From positions 186,001 to 250,000 of the forward strand of contig MU623361.1 of NCBI GenBank assembly GCA_025201765.1: a stretch of DNA of 64,000 nucleotides, in the 5' to 3' direction. Shown here one piece after another: positions 50,490 through 63,366 of this stretch. The stretch comes from Daldinia sp. FL1419. Its lineage: Eukaryota > Ascomycota > Sordariomycetes > Xylariales > Hypoxylaceae. Position 1 is the first letter of the stretch, and each line of letters opens with the position of its first letter. The notes below the pieces were generated by a model. It worked only from the letters and a program-made list of their open reading frames with translations, made no database searches and was not told the origin of the DNA. The translations under genes and the position numbers were made by a program.

Positions 50490-53391
50490 AGGGTTATAAT
50501 AGGGGTTTTATTTGTAATTTAATTATATAATTTGATTAAATTAAACCCTAATAGGTTACATTAACAGGGGTGTTTATGTAAATAAAAAATTTTTTTGTTA
50601 AATTATTTAAGTTTATTTTACCTTATAATAATCTTGGTGAATAATTTTTCACAATTTAATCTATTTAAAAAACTTTATTTAAACCTGCGTTTTATGTTTT
50701 AGGTTATATAATTTATTATATTTAAATTGTTTTGATTTATTGATTAGAATGATACTATTTTTGTTAAAATAGGCTATTGTAAAATTTAATATGGTTAAAG
50801 AAAAAGGTAAAAGTATATACCTTTTTTATTAAATTTTAATTAATTAGTACAGAATTAAATAAACTAATACAAATTAGTATAAATTAGCGCAAACTAGTAC
50901 AATCAAGAATAAATAATGTATTTTTAATATAAACCTCTTATAATTTGGATATGGAAAGGAGAGCCTTTAACAATTCTAATAGGGGATATAAATTTTTTAA
51001 ATCTTTTTAAATTAATTGTATTTATAGTTAAATAAATTAAAAAATATAAATTTAATAATATATAAATAATAATTGAAAAAATTATTATAAGTTTAAGAAT
51101 ATATTATTTAATTTAAGTTTATATTAATTTGTATAAAGATTTTAAATGTTTGATTAAATTAAAAAAAAATTTAAGTTAAAAATAAAAAAATATTAATAAA
51201 ATTTGATCTTATAATACGATAATAACATTATTTAGTAATTACAATTTATTTTACTTTTAAATTAACCAATATAAATCCATATATATAATGCCAATCCGCT
51301 CAATTAACTGATTTATATAAATATTATATTATAAAACCTCCAAACCTTTTTAATAAAGGCTATATAAATTATTAATATTTAAGTATATTTTTTAAATATT
51401 TGTTTAATTTAAGTATATATTTTATAAATTTTTATAAATTTATATGATATTAATTAATTTTATTTATTTAAATTTTAAAAAAAATAAAAAGAAATAAAAC
51501 TAATTTAGTTTATTGGAGAGCAATTTAAATATTGGTAAATTTATATTAAATGAGGATATATTGCAAAAACTTATAATATAGGAGTTTGAAAGATATAAAA
51601 ATTTAATTGAAAATAAATTAATTAAATATTTATTAATTTATATTCTTAATAAATAATAATATTATTAAATAATTATATATATATTTATATAAATTAAAAC
51701 TTACTTATATTATTAACTAATTAATTAATTAAGATAATTAAAGATTAAAAAATATAATTTAGGCAATTAATAATTAAAAAAATTTTGTTTAATATTTACA
51801 TATTTTTCTTTAAATTTGTTTTAATACGTAGGTACCCATATAACATAATATTATTATATTATAACCATTAATTAATTTTAAATTATTTTAAAATTTTATT
51901 ATTAAACAATATTAAGAAAAGTTTGATGTAGAAATTATTTATACTTACTTTATTATTATTTATAATATTTATTTTATTAGTTAAACTTTATAAAATTATT
52001 TTTATATTTGAGGAATTTAATTTAATTAAATTTATATAATTTGTAACAACTTATTTCATTAATATATATGGCATTTATATTTTAAATATGGATGTAATAA
52101 TTCCTAATTGGTATTATTTTTGTTTGAAGAAGGATTTAAAATATTATGTTAAGGTATTATTAATATATGTAAGTTTATGGATATATTTGTACAATTTAAT
52201 CCAAACTGCTTTAAACTTTAAATGAAACAATTATATAAATTTTTTAAAAAAGAATAATATATTAATAATTTGGTTAGAAGAATAGGTTGTTATATATTAT
52301 ATATATATATTTGTTAATAAAAAATTAATATATTATAAGTTTTTATATTTAAAGCCTTTTTAGAATATTATTTATATAAAATTAAATAATATTATAATAA
52401 AATCAATTGTTGTTATGGTGGTTAAATTATATCAAAACCTAATTATATTTAATCTATAAATGTTTATTATAAATTAAAGCCTTATGGATTTGAGATATAT
52501 GTAGTTATAAATGCATATTCACAATATATACCATAATTTTACTGTGGTAAATTAGTTTGTACAATATATTACATTTTTATGTAATATATAAATATTATTA
52601 ATAAATTTGGGTTTATTTTTTTAATTATTTATTTAAATAGAGGTAATGAATTTTTTATTATGATTATAATTTATTATTACTTATCCAATAGTATACAAAC
52701 TATAAGATTTCCACATTTACTTGGATTAATTTAAAATAAAACTGTATAATTAAATATAATCTTTTATGAACCTAAATCCAAACAAACTAATACTATCAAA
52801 TCCAAATAACCTTAAATATTATTTAATAATTTTTATATGTTTGTTAATAATCTTTATTTATTTAAATCAATTAATAATCAAATTTATATTAATAATATTC
52901 TAACAAATTCACTTCATTTCAGAGATTATTTATCTTATAAAAAAATACAATAAATTAATAAATTAAAAGTTAGTGGTCATGATTATATAATAATTGTATA
53001 ATTTTTTGAAGGGTAATATAAATATACATTTATTTATACTAAACTACACAATATTAACTAATTTAATAATACAAAAATATTTTGGAAAACTAATTCAAAA
53101 TTGCCTTTAAAAATAGTATAATATTATTAATGAAATAATATTATTATATATTTATATGCCTATTATTTATTTGGAATTTTAGTAATTTGTTTGAATTTGG
53201 AATTTGTATTATATATATTATTAAAATAAACATTTATATATTATAACTAACAAATCTTATATACTCTTTTGCGTACCTAAAAACAAAAAATCTAAAGATT
53301 GTTGCGTTCTGTTAAATAAGGAAAAATGGGAAAAGTTTAATTATATTATAAAATTAAATAATATTAACCTTAATATATATTTATTAAATAA

Positions 53392-53607
53392 TGATGGTTG
53401 TATGCTACCAGACATCGTAGACCCTTGTAACAAGCAAAAGAGGTATTATATAATTAATATATTATATATATAAGAATTTTAAATTTATCAAGTTTAAAAT
53501 AAATAACTTTCTTTTTTAGGATTTATAAATATATAAATCTTATTATATTATTTTATTTATTATTTATTTTTATTATTATTTCTCTTATATATACATTTAA
53601 TCCAACA
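53392..53607 (+). repeat. 5' LTR of the copia relic
   Basis: 216 bp, TG..CA ends, same length as the 3' LTR. It retains some pre-RIP bases (CCAGACATCGTAGACCC) that are TA-mutated in the 3' copy; the 3' copy retains others (TCTCCTCCTTAAGACTT), so the two copies were mutated independently. Confidence 0.9.
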
Positions 53608-55879
53608 CTAATTAATATTGTTTAAATATAGTAATATAAATTAGTAAAGAAAAGTTATTATTATAATAATTTGGAAGATTTTATTGTAATAATATAAGTA
53701 ACAATAGTATCCTATCTTTCATTAAACCCCTTTCTTATAATAAATTATTATTATTTTATATTGTTATAAAAACCTTTTCTTAAATTCCTATTATTTTATT
53801 ATAATTAAAATTTATTATTTTTTTACTTTACAATATTATAAAAAAAGTAACCAGAAAGTTTAATTTAAAATCAATCCTTTAGTAATAAAATCTTTTTTAA
53901 TTAAAAAAATATAAATAAATTAAGAAGATTATTTAAATATATTTTTAAATAACCTATATTAATATAATAATTTAATTATAATTTAATAAGATTTAAAATA
54001 ATAAATTTTAAAAATATTATAATATAATAAAAAATAATCTAAATATTATATACTTTAATTAATTAAGAAAAAATTAATTAAAATTAAATTTATATTTGAA
54101 TAATTAATAAAACATTAAATAAATTTAAAGAACACTTTAAAGGTTTTTTAAATATAAATTTTATAAAATTACTAAAATAAATTTAATTAATATTAAAAAT
54201 AATATTAATAAGAAGAGGTATATATATAAGAAGGAATAATATCAACTTTTTTATAACCCTTAAATTTTTCTTAATTAAAAATAAATTATTCCTATAAAAC
54301 CATAAAAAATTTAAAAAAATTAAATTAAAATAGCTAATAATAGCAATATAGAAAATCTTAATCCATAAAACTGATAAAAAAATAATTTATCTTAATTTTA
54401 CTCATTTTATAAATTCAAAAATATTAACACAATAATAATTAAAAATTTTTAACTCAATAACACCTATAAATCAAATCCTATATTTAAATTATACCCCCAA
54501 TTTTAATATTATTCCTTTTAATATACCTATTACTTAATTATAATATATATTAATTATTTCTTATAAAAAATAACCTATTCCTCTTTTATAATATTAATCA
54601 TAATAATAATTTTTTTTATTTTATTTTAATATATTATATATTAATTAAAATTAATAAAAAATATTAATTTAATAATATCCACCCCTTTAATAATAAATAC
54701 CAAATTATTAATATTTACTTAATTAATAAGAAATATTAATTTTTTAATACTTAATTAATTAATAAAGGATATTAAATATTTAATATTTACTATCTTAATA
54801 AAAAAATTAAAATAATTAATGGCTAATATATATTATACCTTCTTTTCCCCCTCCTATTTTATAAAGATTTCTTCCATTTTACCTAATATTAAAGAATAAC
54901 TTTAATTATAATATTAATCTTATACAAAAATAATAATAACTCCTTCCCCTTCCAAGAAATGGATTTAAATCCCTTAAATTGCCACTAATTAATCCATTTT
55001 TATTTTTAAAATTACCTCCATAACCAAATGTAAAAAATTAACCTAATGGAAATTACAATTTTTTTTACCTAATAATATAATTATTTAAATTTATAAATAA
55101 CTTATTAAAATAAGCCTTTATATTAATTAAAAACATTTATTATTAAATTTTTTATAAGATTCTTTTTTAATAAATATTTAATAAAATATATTTATTTATT
55201 ATAATAAATTATTTTAAAAAAACCTAAAATAAAGAACTTAACTATATAAATAAACCATACAATATTTTTAAAAATAAATTTCAATTTTTTTTAGATGTAT
55301 ATTATTTAAGAAAAATATAATAAATACAATTTCATACCTTATTTTCCATTATTTTTTCTAGAAGAGTAATATTATATTTTATTTATAAGGTTCCTTAATA
55401 TTAATACTTTACAAACATATATCTAACTATAAAACAACATTTTAATATTAAATAAAATAAGATTTAATATTATTATAATTAAATTGCTATAACTTTTTCA
55501 AATATTAAAATAGAAAAGCAAAATTAAGGAAAAAATAATATTTAAATTTTTAAAAATTTTATTAATAAATTATTATTATATTAAAGAATATTTAATCCAG
55601 AATTTAAAAGAAAATAATAATTTATAATAATAATTTAATATGTTTATTGATTATTACTTAAATTCTAATTTAATTTCTTTAAATTAATAACCCAAATTAA
55701 AAAATTAATTAATAAATTTTAAGTATTAATTGAAAATTATAATTTAATAAAAAGAATAAAATAATTTTTGATTAAAAGAAATAATAATTATAAAAATAAT
55801 ATATTTTATATTAAATATAAATATTATTATAACAATAAAAATAATAAATATAATTTTAAGTAATTTTTAAAAATATAGA

Positions 55880-58800
55880 AATATTATTGTTAAATATGTA
55901 AAAAAGAAAGATGTTAATTTATCATATATTTAGAATATAAATATAAGAAAATTAAAAAAGAATGGAAAGTCAAAAAAGATTTTTTTAAAAAAAATTATTT
56001 AATATTCCTAATTAATTATAAAAGATTTATAAATATAAATTTAAAGATTAATTAATTAAAAAATAAGGAAATTAATTTATAAATTAATTTGAATAATAAT
56101 AATAAATTATTTATAATTGTAACCTATTTATTTAATTAAATTTTTTAATATTATATTAATAGCCTTTTCTTACCTAATAATTTAAAATAAAATTTTATCT
56201 TTATTTTAAATAAATATATTAAAAATATATTTTCAAATATTATATTTAATATTGGAATAGTTTATGTATTAATTGTTAAGAAAGGTTAATATTTCATTTT
56301 TATTAATAAATATTTGGATAAGAATTTAAAAATAAATATTAATCAAATTAAAGAAATTAATATTAAATTTAATAATAAATTATTTATTAAATTATTTAAA
56401 ATAATTATTATTAATATTTTTATTAATTAAATAAATTTTTATATTATAAAAACTAATATTCTATTCCTCCTTTTTTTTAAGGATATGGATTAATTAAAAA
56501 TATACCTCAATAATATAATCAACCAATTAATTTATAAGGATGATATAATAATTAAGGTTATATAAAAATGGGGATATTTATGGTTTTATTTTAAAAATAT
56601 TATTTTTTTTATAAAGATTAAATTATAATAATTATATATTTGTTTTGGTTATTTATTAGTTGATAAATTATATATTTTATTAAATAAAGTAGGTTATGAT
56701 ATTAATATTGGTGATATTAAAGAAATTAATAAGTTTTGTTATTATTATTAAATTAAGGGTAAAGTTTTATAATAATTTAAGTTTAATTTAAAAGATTTTG
56801 ATTTAAATTTTAATTATAAAATGATTATTAATATTATGTATTTTAATGAATGTCTTGTTTTATATGTAGTTGATATAGTTATTGGATTCTAAGCAGTATA
56901 TTTTATAAAAATGATTTTAGTTAAGGAGATTTAGGAGATGTTTAAGTAATATTAGATTGATATTTATTTTAAATTTCTTAATATAGTTATTTATGATATT
57001 AATATTAATTTTAATAGTATTAAGTTTAGGAATAAGGTATATATTGTGGGAATTATTTGTTATTAAATATTAGTAGAAATTTATTGGTTTATTAATAAAA
57101 TAGAAAAATATTATAGCTTTATTTGTAAAGTTTATAAAATCATTATAAATAAATTTTAAGGTTTTAATTTAAGAATATTATAACTATAAATAACTATTAA
57201 GGTAGTGAATGATATTGTTAATTTAGATGGTTTAATCCCTACCCTTCTAGTCTTTGATATATATTCCAAAATTAATATAGATTTATTATTTATTCCTTCT
57301 TAAATTATAAAAATATAAATTATTTAGAAGGTAATAATTAAAATTAAGAAAATTAAATTATAATAGTTAATTAGAAATGTTTTAAATATAAGGAATGGTT
57401 TGAATATTTAGAAAACCTTATTTATATTATTCTTGATAGGTAGTGAGGTTTTAATCTATTGAGAGAAAGGCAGTTGGAAAGGCTCTTATAAGGTGATTGC
57501 AGTTATTGATAAAGATATGATTATTGTTTTAAATATATTTAATGGAATATTTATATTTAGGAATTTTTATGTTAAATTTTATGTGTAATTAAAGGAAGTA
57601 TTTGTATTTGTTAAATAATTAAGGTTTGAATTATTTAATTTTAATTTTAATTTTGATGATTATGAGTTTATCCTAGAAAAAGAACTTATATATACTAATA
57701 ACTTTTCTTATATAACCATAATATATTTTTTTAATAAGGAATGGATTGATCTTATTTTAACCTTTTAATTATGAGTAGATGGAAAGATAATTATATTTGG
57801 AAAGTTATATGAAGTATTAGATTTAAAAGAGTTAAATGCCTTATTTGAAAATAGTATTTTATAATTAGAGATGTATGATTTAGTAATATATTAAGGTATT
57901 ATATTGTTTAAATTATGAATGATTTATGAAATTAAGGGTAAGAATATTCTTTCTCCATATGAGAAGTTGAGATTAGTAGTCCAAAATTATGGTAATTTTG
58001 ATAAAGAATTTATTATGATTTATGTATTTATTATTTAAAGGATTAGTTAATATTTTATATTAGTTTTAACATTATTTTTATATTAATAAGGAATAAAAAT
58101 TATAATATAAGATATTATTATGATATATATTTAATTTAAAATATTAATATAATAAATAATCTATATGTATTTGTTAATCAAATTAAAAAATAAATATTTT
58201 GAAAGAACGTTATTGTGTATTATAAAATTATTATATGGATTTGTTGAATCTAGTACGTATTGGTTTGAAATTTATTTTTGATATCATTAGTACGAATTAT
58301 ATATAAGGTTTTTAATATTTAATCCCTATTTATTAATTATTAATTTAGAACCTTTTAAAATCATTAGTTTATAAATGGATAATATCTTTAATATTGGTAT
58401 TATAAAATTCCTTATAATTAAAAATAAAGTATTTAATAAAGTTGGTATTAAAGTACATCTTTAAAAGATATTAAATAAAAGAATAAAAGATTTTAATGGT
58501 ATTTGTATTATAGTATATAATAACAATTATGGAATTTTAACTACCTAAAAAAACCAAACTAAAAAACTTAAATTATTAAATATCAAAATTATAGATATAG
58601 TTAATAAATTTATGGAGTAAAGGGTTTAAAAAACTTATATTATTTTTATATATTAACCTAAAATAATTTTTAATTATTTAATTACTATTTAATATTAAAA
58701 ATCAAAAATTAAAGAAGTTAAGGTTTTAAATGTTAAAATTATTTAATAAATGGATAATAAAATCTATAAATTTAAATATATTAAATTAAATCCTTAAAAC

Positions 58801-59340
58801 CTCTGTTTATATATCTTTATTAACAATTTATTTATAAATAATAAGAATTTCAATTTGTAAATTAAATATATTATTATTTTAAATAATAAAAAATTAATGG
58901 ATTAAGATAATAAAATTAAAATTATTAATAATATAATCCATTAATTATTTATCAAATATAAATATATTATTTACAATGTATTTACTAATAAAATATATAA
59001 TATAATTTAAGATTTTAATATAAAATATATTATATATTATATTATTAACATTATATTAAAACATCTCTCATTTCTTAAAATTCCTCTCATTTTTTATATT
59101 AATTTATTCTCCTTATACCAATATTTAATATAAATAGATACTATTAATGAGAAAAAATTAATAATAAATCTTATAGCTTTAAAACAATTATATAAAAATA
59201 AAGAAATAAATAATATTCATTAAATCCATAAAATATATAACTTAATTAATATAATAATAAAAACCTTTTTTTAATAAAATTATAAAAATATTAATAAAAA
59301 ATAACCAAATTAATTTGCATTTAAAAGGTTAGATAAAACA
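55880..59340 (+). pseudogene. Copia gag-pol remnant (zinc knuckle, protease border, integrase, reverse transcriptase, RNase H)
   Basis: Order on the plus strand, all interrupted by stops: a Lys-rich, zinc-knuckle-like patch near 55.88 kb; FLLFFKDMD, matching the fungal copia DMDRLG segment, near 56.48 kb; the integrase core around 56.64-57.05 kb, where KFCYYYQIKGKV, VLYVVDIVIGF and VIYDINI correspond to the copia zinc-binding region and the two Asp positions; LIPTLLVFDIYSKI and RNGLN near 57.24-57.40 kb; an integrase C-terminal Gly-Ser-Trp-Lys-Gly segment near 57.47 kb; reverse transcriptase with IKLLYGFVESSTYWF near 58.22 kb and a QTDD-like MDNI site near 58.38 kb; and RNase H with SLYQYL, NEKKLIINLIALKQLY and EINNI near 59.12-59.22 kb. 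All is read by eye through RIP mutations. Confidence 0.85.
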
Positions 59341-59392
59341 AGAAGCTAATAATGATTTGCAATTTACTACTTATAAAAAGAAATAAAATAAA

Positions 59393-59608
59393 TGATGATT
59401 ATATGTTACCAAATATTATAAACCCCTATAATAAATAAAAAAAATATTACATAATTAACATATTATATATATAAAGATTTTAAACCCATTAAACTTAAAA
59501 TAGATAACTCTCCTCCTTAAGACTTATAAATATACAGATTTTATTGTATTATTTTACTTATTACTTACTTTCATTGTCATTTCTCTTATATGTACGTTTA
59601 GCCCAACA
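59393..59608 (+). repeat. 3' LTR of the copia relic
   Basis: 216 bp, starts TGATGATTATATG and ends TTTAGCCCAACA. Immediately followed by AATAA, equal to the 5 bases before the 5' LTR. Confidence 0.9.
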
Positions 59609-61223
59609 AATAATATTATAATCATTTATAAAAAAATATTAGAAGAAAAAGGTGACTTACCAAATTATATAATTAATAATAATAAAAATTTACCTTATTT
59701 AACTCAATATTAATATTTACAAGAGGGTTTAACCAAACGCAAATAAGAAGGATTTAAATTAAGGATATTAAAACTATTACTAATTAACAGAGGGTGGGAG
59801 TATATAGTAAAATTGTTAAAAAAGGTTGGTATAGATCCAGAAACCTTACGCGATTTAGATATAAATGATAAAATAAATAATTTAGCTATTTTAAATTCAT
59901 TTTAGTTTATTTTTACTTATACCAATCCATATTAATTTAAATTAATTTGTATTGCCTTAACCTTTTCTATTTAAATTTACTTTTATAAAAATTTTCTTAT
60001 TACCTCAATTAATAAAACTAATTTATCACTATTATTATTTTTGTTTTCCTTAATATTTTTATTTTTAATTTTAATTAAATTTGTATTTGTATTAATTTTT
60101 TTATTCTTAATATTTTCTTCTTCTACTTTAATATTCCCAAATTTATATATTTTTTTTTAAATTAAATTAAATTTACTCTTAATTTAGGTTAAAGACCTCT
60201 TTTTTTTTCTTTCCTATTTAATCTTAGTTCTGTTGTTTTTTATCTTTTTACTACCTTTTACTAAATTATTGGAGATTATATGGTTTATAATTACTTTATT
60301 CAAATATAAATTTAAATAATAGTTTTTTTTATTACTTGATTTACTTTTTGTAATAAATTCCTTTTTAATTGTTACAATTATGTAAAATTATATATAATTA
60401 AGGTTAAAAATATTAATTTATTTATTATTGCCCATACTAACATTACCCACAAATATCCAAAAAATTTTTTATAAATGTTATGCAATAGAAAATTTTTCCA
60501 TTAAATAATCAATTAATACATAATAACTTTTATATATTAATATATTAATTAATATTCTTATAACCTAACCCATTATAATTCAAATTAATTTAATTAAAAT
60601 AATTTACAATTTATTATAATAAAACATCTTATAAGAATCTCCAAAATACAAATAAATACCAATTTTAACTATAATTAATTTAATTAATTTTTGATTATTT
60701 ATATAATTAATTTCCCTAACATTCTTAATTAAATTATATATTATTTTCAATTTTAAAATTTTATTTAAAAAAAGGATAAAAAAGCCTGATATTATATAAA
60801 TAAATTGTTTTTTATTAGGAATTAATTTCAATTTAATAGGAAGGGAAGGATTTTTAGTTAGGTTAACAAAATTCATATGGTTTTATATATTAGTAAAGTT
60901 AGTACTGTAAACTCAATATTTATTTATCCCAAGATATTATTATTTAATATATTTATAATAAAATAATAATTTAGGATAATGATTTGGTGATATAGGGTAA
61001 TTTATTTTATTAATTTAATTATATTTATAAAGGTTTAGGAAGAATAGAATAAATTTAAATAACCTTCTTAATTTTTATAACCTATTTATATAGTTGGTTC
61101 TATTTTTATATAGGGTTAAACTTTATAATAATTTCTATATATAATAAAAGGAAATTATATATTTTTTAAAGAAATATATTTTAATATTGATTTTTTAAAT
61201 TATGTTATTGGGATATATCTATT

Positions 61224-61268
61224 AAAGATTTTAAGGTTTTTTCTAAGTGTCAGCTATGGTCAACCGTA
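61224..61268 (-). repeat. Right terminal inverted repeat, about 45 bp
   Basis: Ends GTCAGCTATGGTCAACCGTA on the plus strand, the reverse complement of the left end apart from transitions. Followed directly by CCACAT (61269-61274), equal to the bases before the left end. Confidence 0.8.
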
Positions 61269-61623
61269 CCACATGTAGGTAGGTACCTAGCGCGTGAAGA
61301 ATGGAGAATATTGAATTCAAACCATCAAACGTCAAAACGTGAAAACGTCAAACTCACGTGAATAGACAAGATACCATACAATACGTCAAGAAACCACTGT
61401 TCATAGTATTTTCACACTGGGCAACACGATGCAACGCGAGGCAAAACGATTTCGAGATTCATAACAAGCCATACTAGACGTGCTATATCGGTACCTGGGA
61501 GTTTTGTAGTACTCCACGAAGGGAGGGATCTCAACGCGTCTTCCCTTCTCACCAGAATACGATAAGGCGGAGGGATTGATCGGGTTTCAACATCCATGAA
61601 CTTGTTCGCAAGGTTGCGAAACT
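61269..61623. promoter_or_regulatory. Short promoter-bearing spacer between the transposon island and APC6
   Basis: Only 355 bp separate the island edge from the APC6 start codon. Composition returns to normal immediately. It starts with the CCACAT direct repeat and a GGTAGGTACC motif and contains CGTCAAAACGTG-type repeats (61330-61355). No TATA box stands out. Calling it the promoter is inferred from position alone. Confidence 0.5.
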
Positions 61624-63366
61624 ATGGAAAGCTTCCTTCGAGAATGGAGGCAAGACGCCTTGAATAAGGCGCAGTATGAATCTGCTATTTTTATCGGGGA
61701 CAAACTTTTGGCTTTAACTAGTGAGTTCTCTTTTGACGAATTGCAACTGTTGCTTATGTCGGGAACTCTTTGCTGAATCGAAGCTGTAGATGATGATAAT
61801 GACGCGTTTTGGCTGGCACAAGTTCATTTCGCTACTGGGAACTATACTAGAGCACAAACCTTCTTATCCAAACAGGACCTGATTTCCAGGAATCCCTCTT
61901 GTCGATACCTGGCCGCTCACTGCTTCATCAAACAATCCCGGTTTGACGAGGCCCTTACTGTGCTTGGTGAGCGGAATCCAGCACACCTAATATCCAACCC
62001 TGCAAATAAGCGCAAAGCTCAGCACACGGGCGCACGTACTGCTTCTCACCATGGAAGAGGCGTCACCAAGGCGCACGAGCGTAGGGATGGCTTATCGGAG
62101 GAGGAAGCAGCTAACAGGCGCTTCGAAGCCGCCATGTGTTTCCTACGGGGTATCTGTTATGCTAAGCAAAATGCTTTCGATCGGGCAAAGGAGTGCTACA
62201 AAGATGCGGTTCGCATTGATGTCCAATGCTTTGAAGCATTTCAGCAGTTGATGAAGAACTCCCTCATGTCTCCCGATGAGGAATGGCAATTCTTGGAGTC
62301 GTTGGATTTTGATGCTATTAATGTCTCCGGTGACTCGTCGTCTTCGCAGGAGGCTGCTGAATTTACAAAGATGCTCTACACCACGAGGCTCTCCAAGTAT
62401 AGGAACCCCGCGTCCTTTACAACCGCTTGCGAGACTCTATCTACACATTATAATTTGGCCTCGAACCCCGACTTACTACTTGCCCGAGCAGATTTACTGT
62501 ACACACAATGCAGATATAAGGATGCCCTAGCCATCACCGATTCTGTGCTCCAAGAAGATAAATACAACTTCAGCATATACCCCTTGCACCTGGCTTGTTT
62601 ATACGAACTTAAGATGAAAAACGTGCTTTTCTTAATCTCGCACGACCTCGCTGACACACATCCGGAGGAACCTTGCACGTGGCTCGCCGTCGGTATTTAC
62701 TACTTTGCCATCGACAAGATCGCCGAGGCCAGACGCTACTTTAGTAAAGCTAGTATGATGGATCCGCACTTCGGACCAGCCTGGATCGGGTTCGCCCACA
62801 CGTTTGCGGCTGAGGGTGAACATGACCAGGCAATATCGGCGTACTCGACGGCCGCGAGGTTATTTATGGGGACACACCTACCGCAGGTCTTCCTTGGGAT
62901 GCAAAACCACGCGCTGAATAATATGACGCTGGCAGACGAGTTTCTTAAGACGGCTTACGGCTTATGCAAGACAGATCCCCTACTGCTCAACGAGATGGGC
63001 GTCGTTTATTATCACCAGGACCGACCCCAGGATGCCGCCACGCTCTTCCTAAAGGCTCTCGAAGTCGCGGAGGACATCGACTCAGAACCTAATGCTTGGA
63101 TTTCGGCGCGCATCAATTTAGCCCACGCCTATCGTCGCGCTAAGCGTTACGATGAGGCGTTAGATCAGTTCGACGAAGTTTTGAGACAAGGCGGGAAGGA
63201 CGCGTCTATCTTTGCGGCGAAAGGACTGATATACATGGAACAAGGGGGTAAGTTCGACCTGGCTGTCGAAGTATTACACCAGGCGCTTGCCATTCATCCA
63301 CAAGACCCCATCGCGACGGAATTATTAAACAAGGCGCTGGATGAGACGGCTGGGTTATTACCTTAA
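61624..63366 (+). CDS. APC6: Anaphase-promoting complex subunit Cut9/Cdc16 (APC6), 557 aa
   Basis: TPR scaffold subunit of the nuclear APC/C ubiquitin ligase that drives mitotic exit. Exons are 61624-61720 and 61790-63366 (97+1577 nt = 558 codons), with a 69-bp intron (GTGAGT..CTGTAG). N-terminal MESFLREWRQDALNKAQYESAIF is typical of the family and supports this start. TPR-like helix pairs run almost the whole length; the clearest are FRLHPEEP-type segments around LADTHPEEPCTWLAVGIYY, DPHFGPAWIGFAHTFAAEGEHDQAISAYSTA, DPLLLNEMGVVYY and WISARINLAHAYRRAKRYDEALDQF. A basic/polar insert (KRKAQHTGARTASHHGRG) sits near residue 120. The length is somewhat below that of S. pombe Cut9 and well below S. 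cerevisiae Cdc16, mainly because the terminal extensions are short. The gene begins 355 bp from a RIP-mutated transposon island. Confidence 0.93.

Larger units (their letters stand above)
53392..59608 (+). mobile_element. Ty1/copia LTR retrotransposon relic, RIP-inactivated, 6217 bp
   Basis: Two 216-bp LTRs (53392-53607 and 59393-59608) begin TGATG and end CCAACA. Both are flanked by AATAA, a 5-bp target duplication, although this has little weight in AT-rich DNA. A purine-rich tract (AAAAAGAAATAAAATAAA) precedes the 3' LTR. Integrase, reverse transcriptase and RNase H remnants appear in that order on the plus strand, which is the copia order. Reading frames are full of TAA and TAG stops. LTR-to-LTR differences appear to be transitions throughout, so they reflect RIP rather than age. 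The element lies inside the TIR transposon. Confidence 0.9.
50445..61268. mobile_element. RIP-degraded TIR DNA transposon, superfamily unknown, containing a nested copia element
   Basis: A 10.8-kb AT-rich block bounded by inverted termini (50445-50489 and 61224-61268). Removing the copia insertion and one copy of its 5-bp duplication leaves about 4.6 kb. The border of the AT-rich composition coincides with the termini. Differences between the two termini are almost all transitions (C/T, G/A), as RIP makes. The interior is so TA-rich that no transposase can be assigned; the few open frames, such as the 90-codon minus frame at 60604-60876, give no recognisable motif. The 6-bp direct repeat excludes the TTAA of piggyBac and the 8-bp of hAT. 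If instead the TIR began at CGGTT, TA would be the duplication, as in Tc1/mariner. The size is unusually large for a fungal Fot1/Pot2-type element. Confidence 0.65.

Noticed and set aside
52440..52560. A plus-strand reading of KPYGFEIYVV type in the outer element, faintly like a piggyBac transposase
   Set aside because: Only a few residues in RIP-mutated DNA, stops on both sides, and the 6-bp or TA duplication does not fit the TTAA of piggyBac.
60604..60876. 90-codon minus-strand ORF inside the AT-rich island
   Set aside because: Composition is Lys/Ile/Asn/Leu as dictated by the AT bias; no motif. Likely part of the degraded outer element at most.
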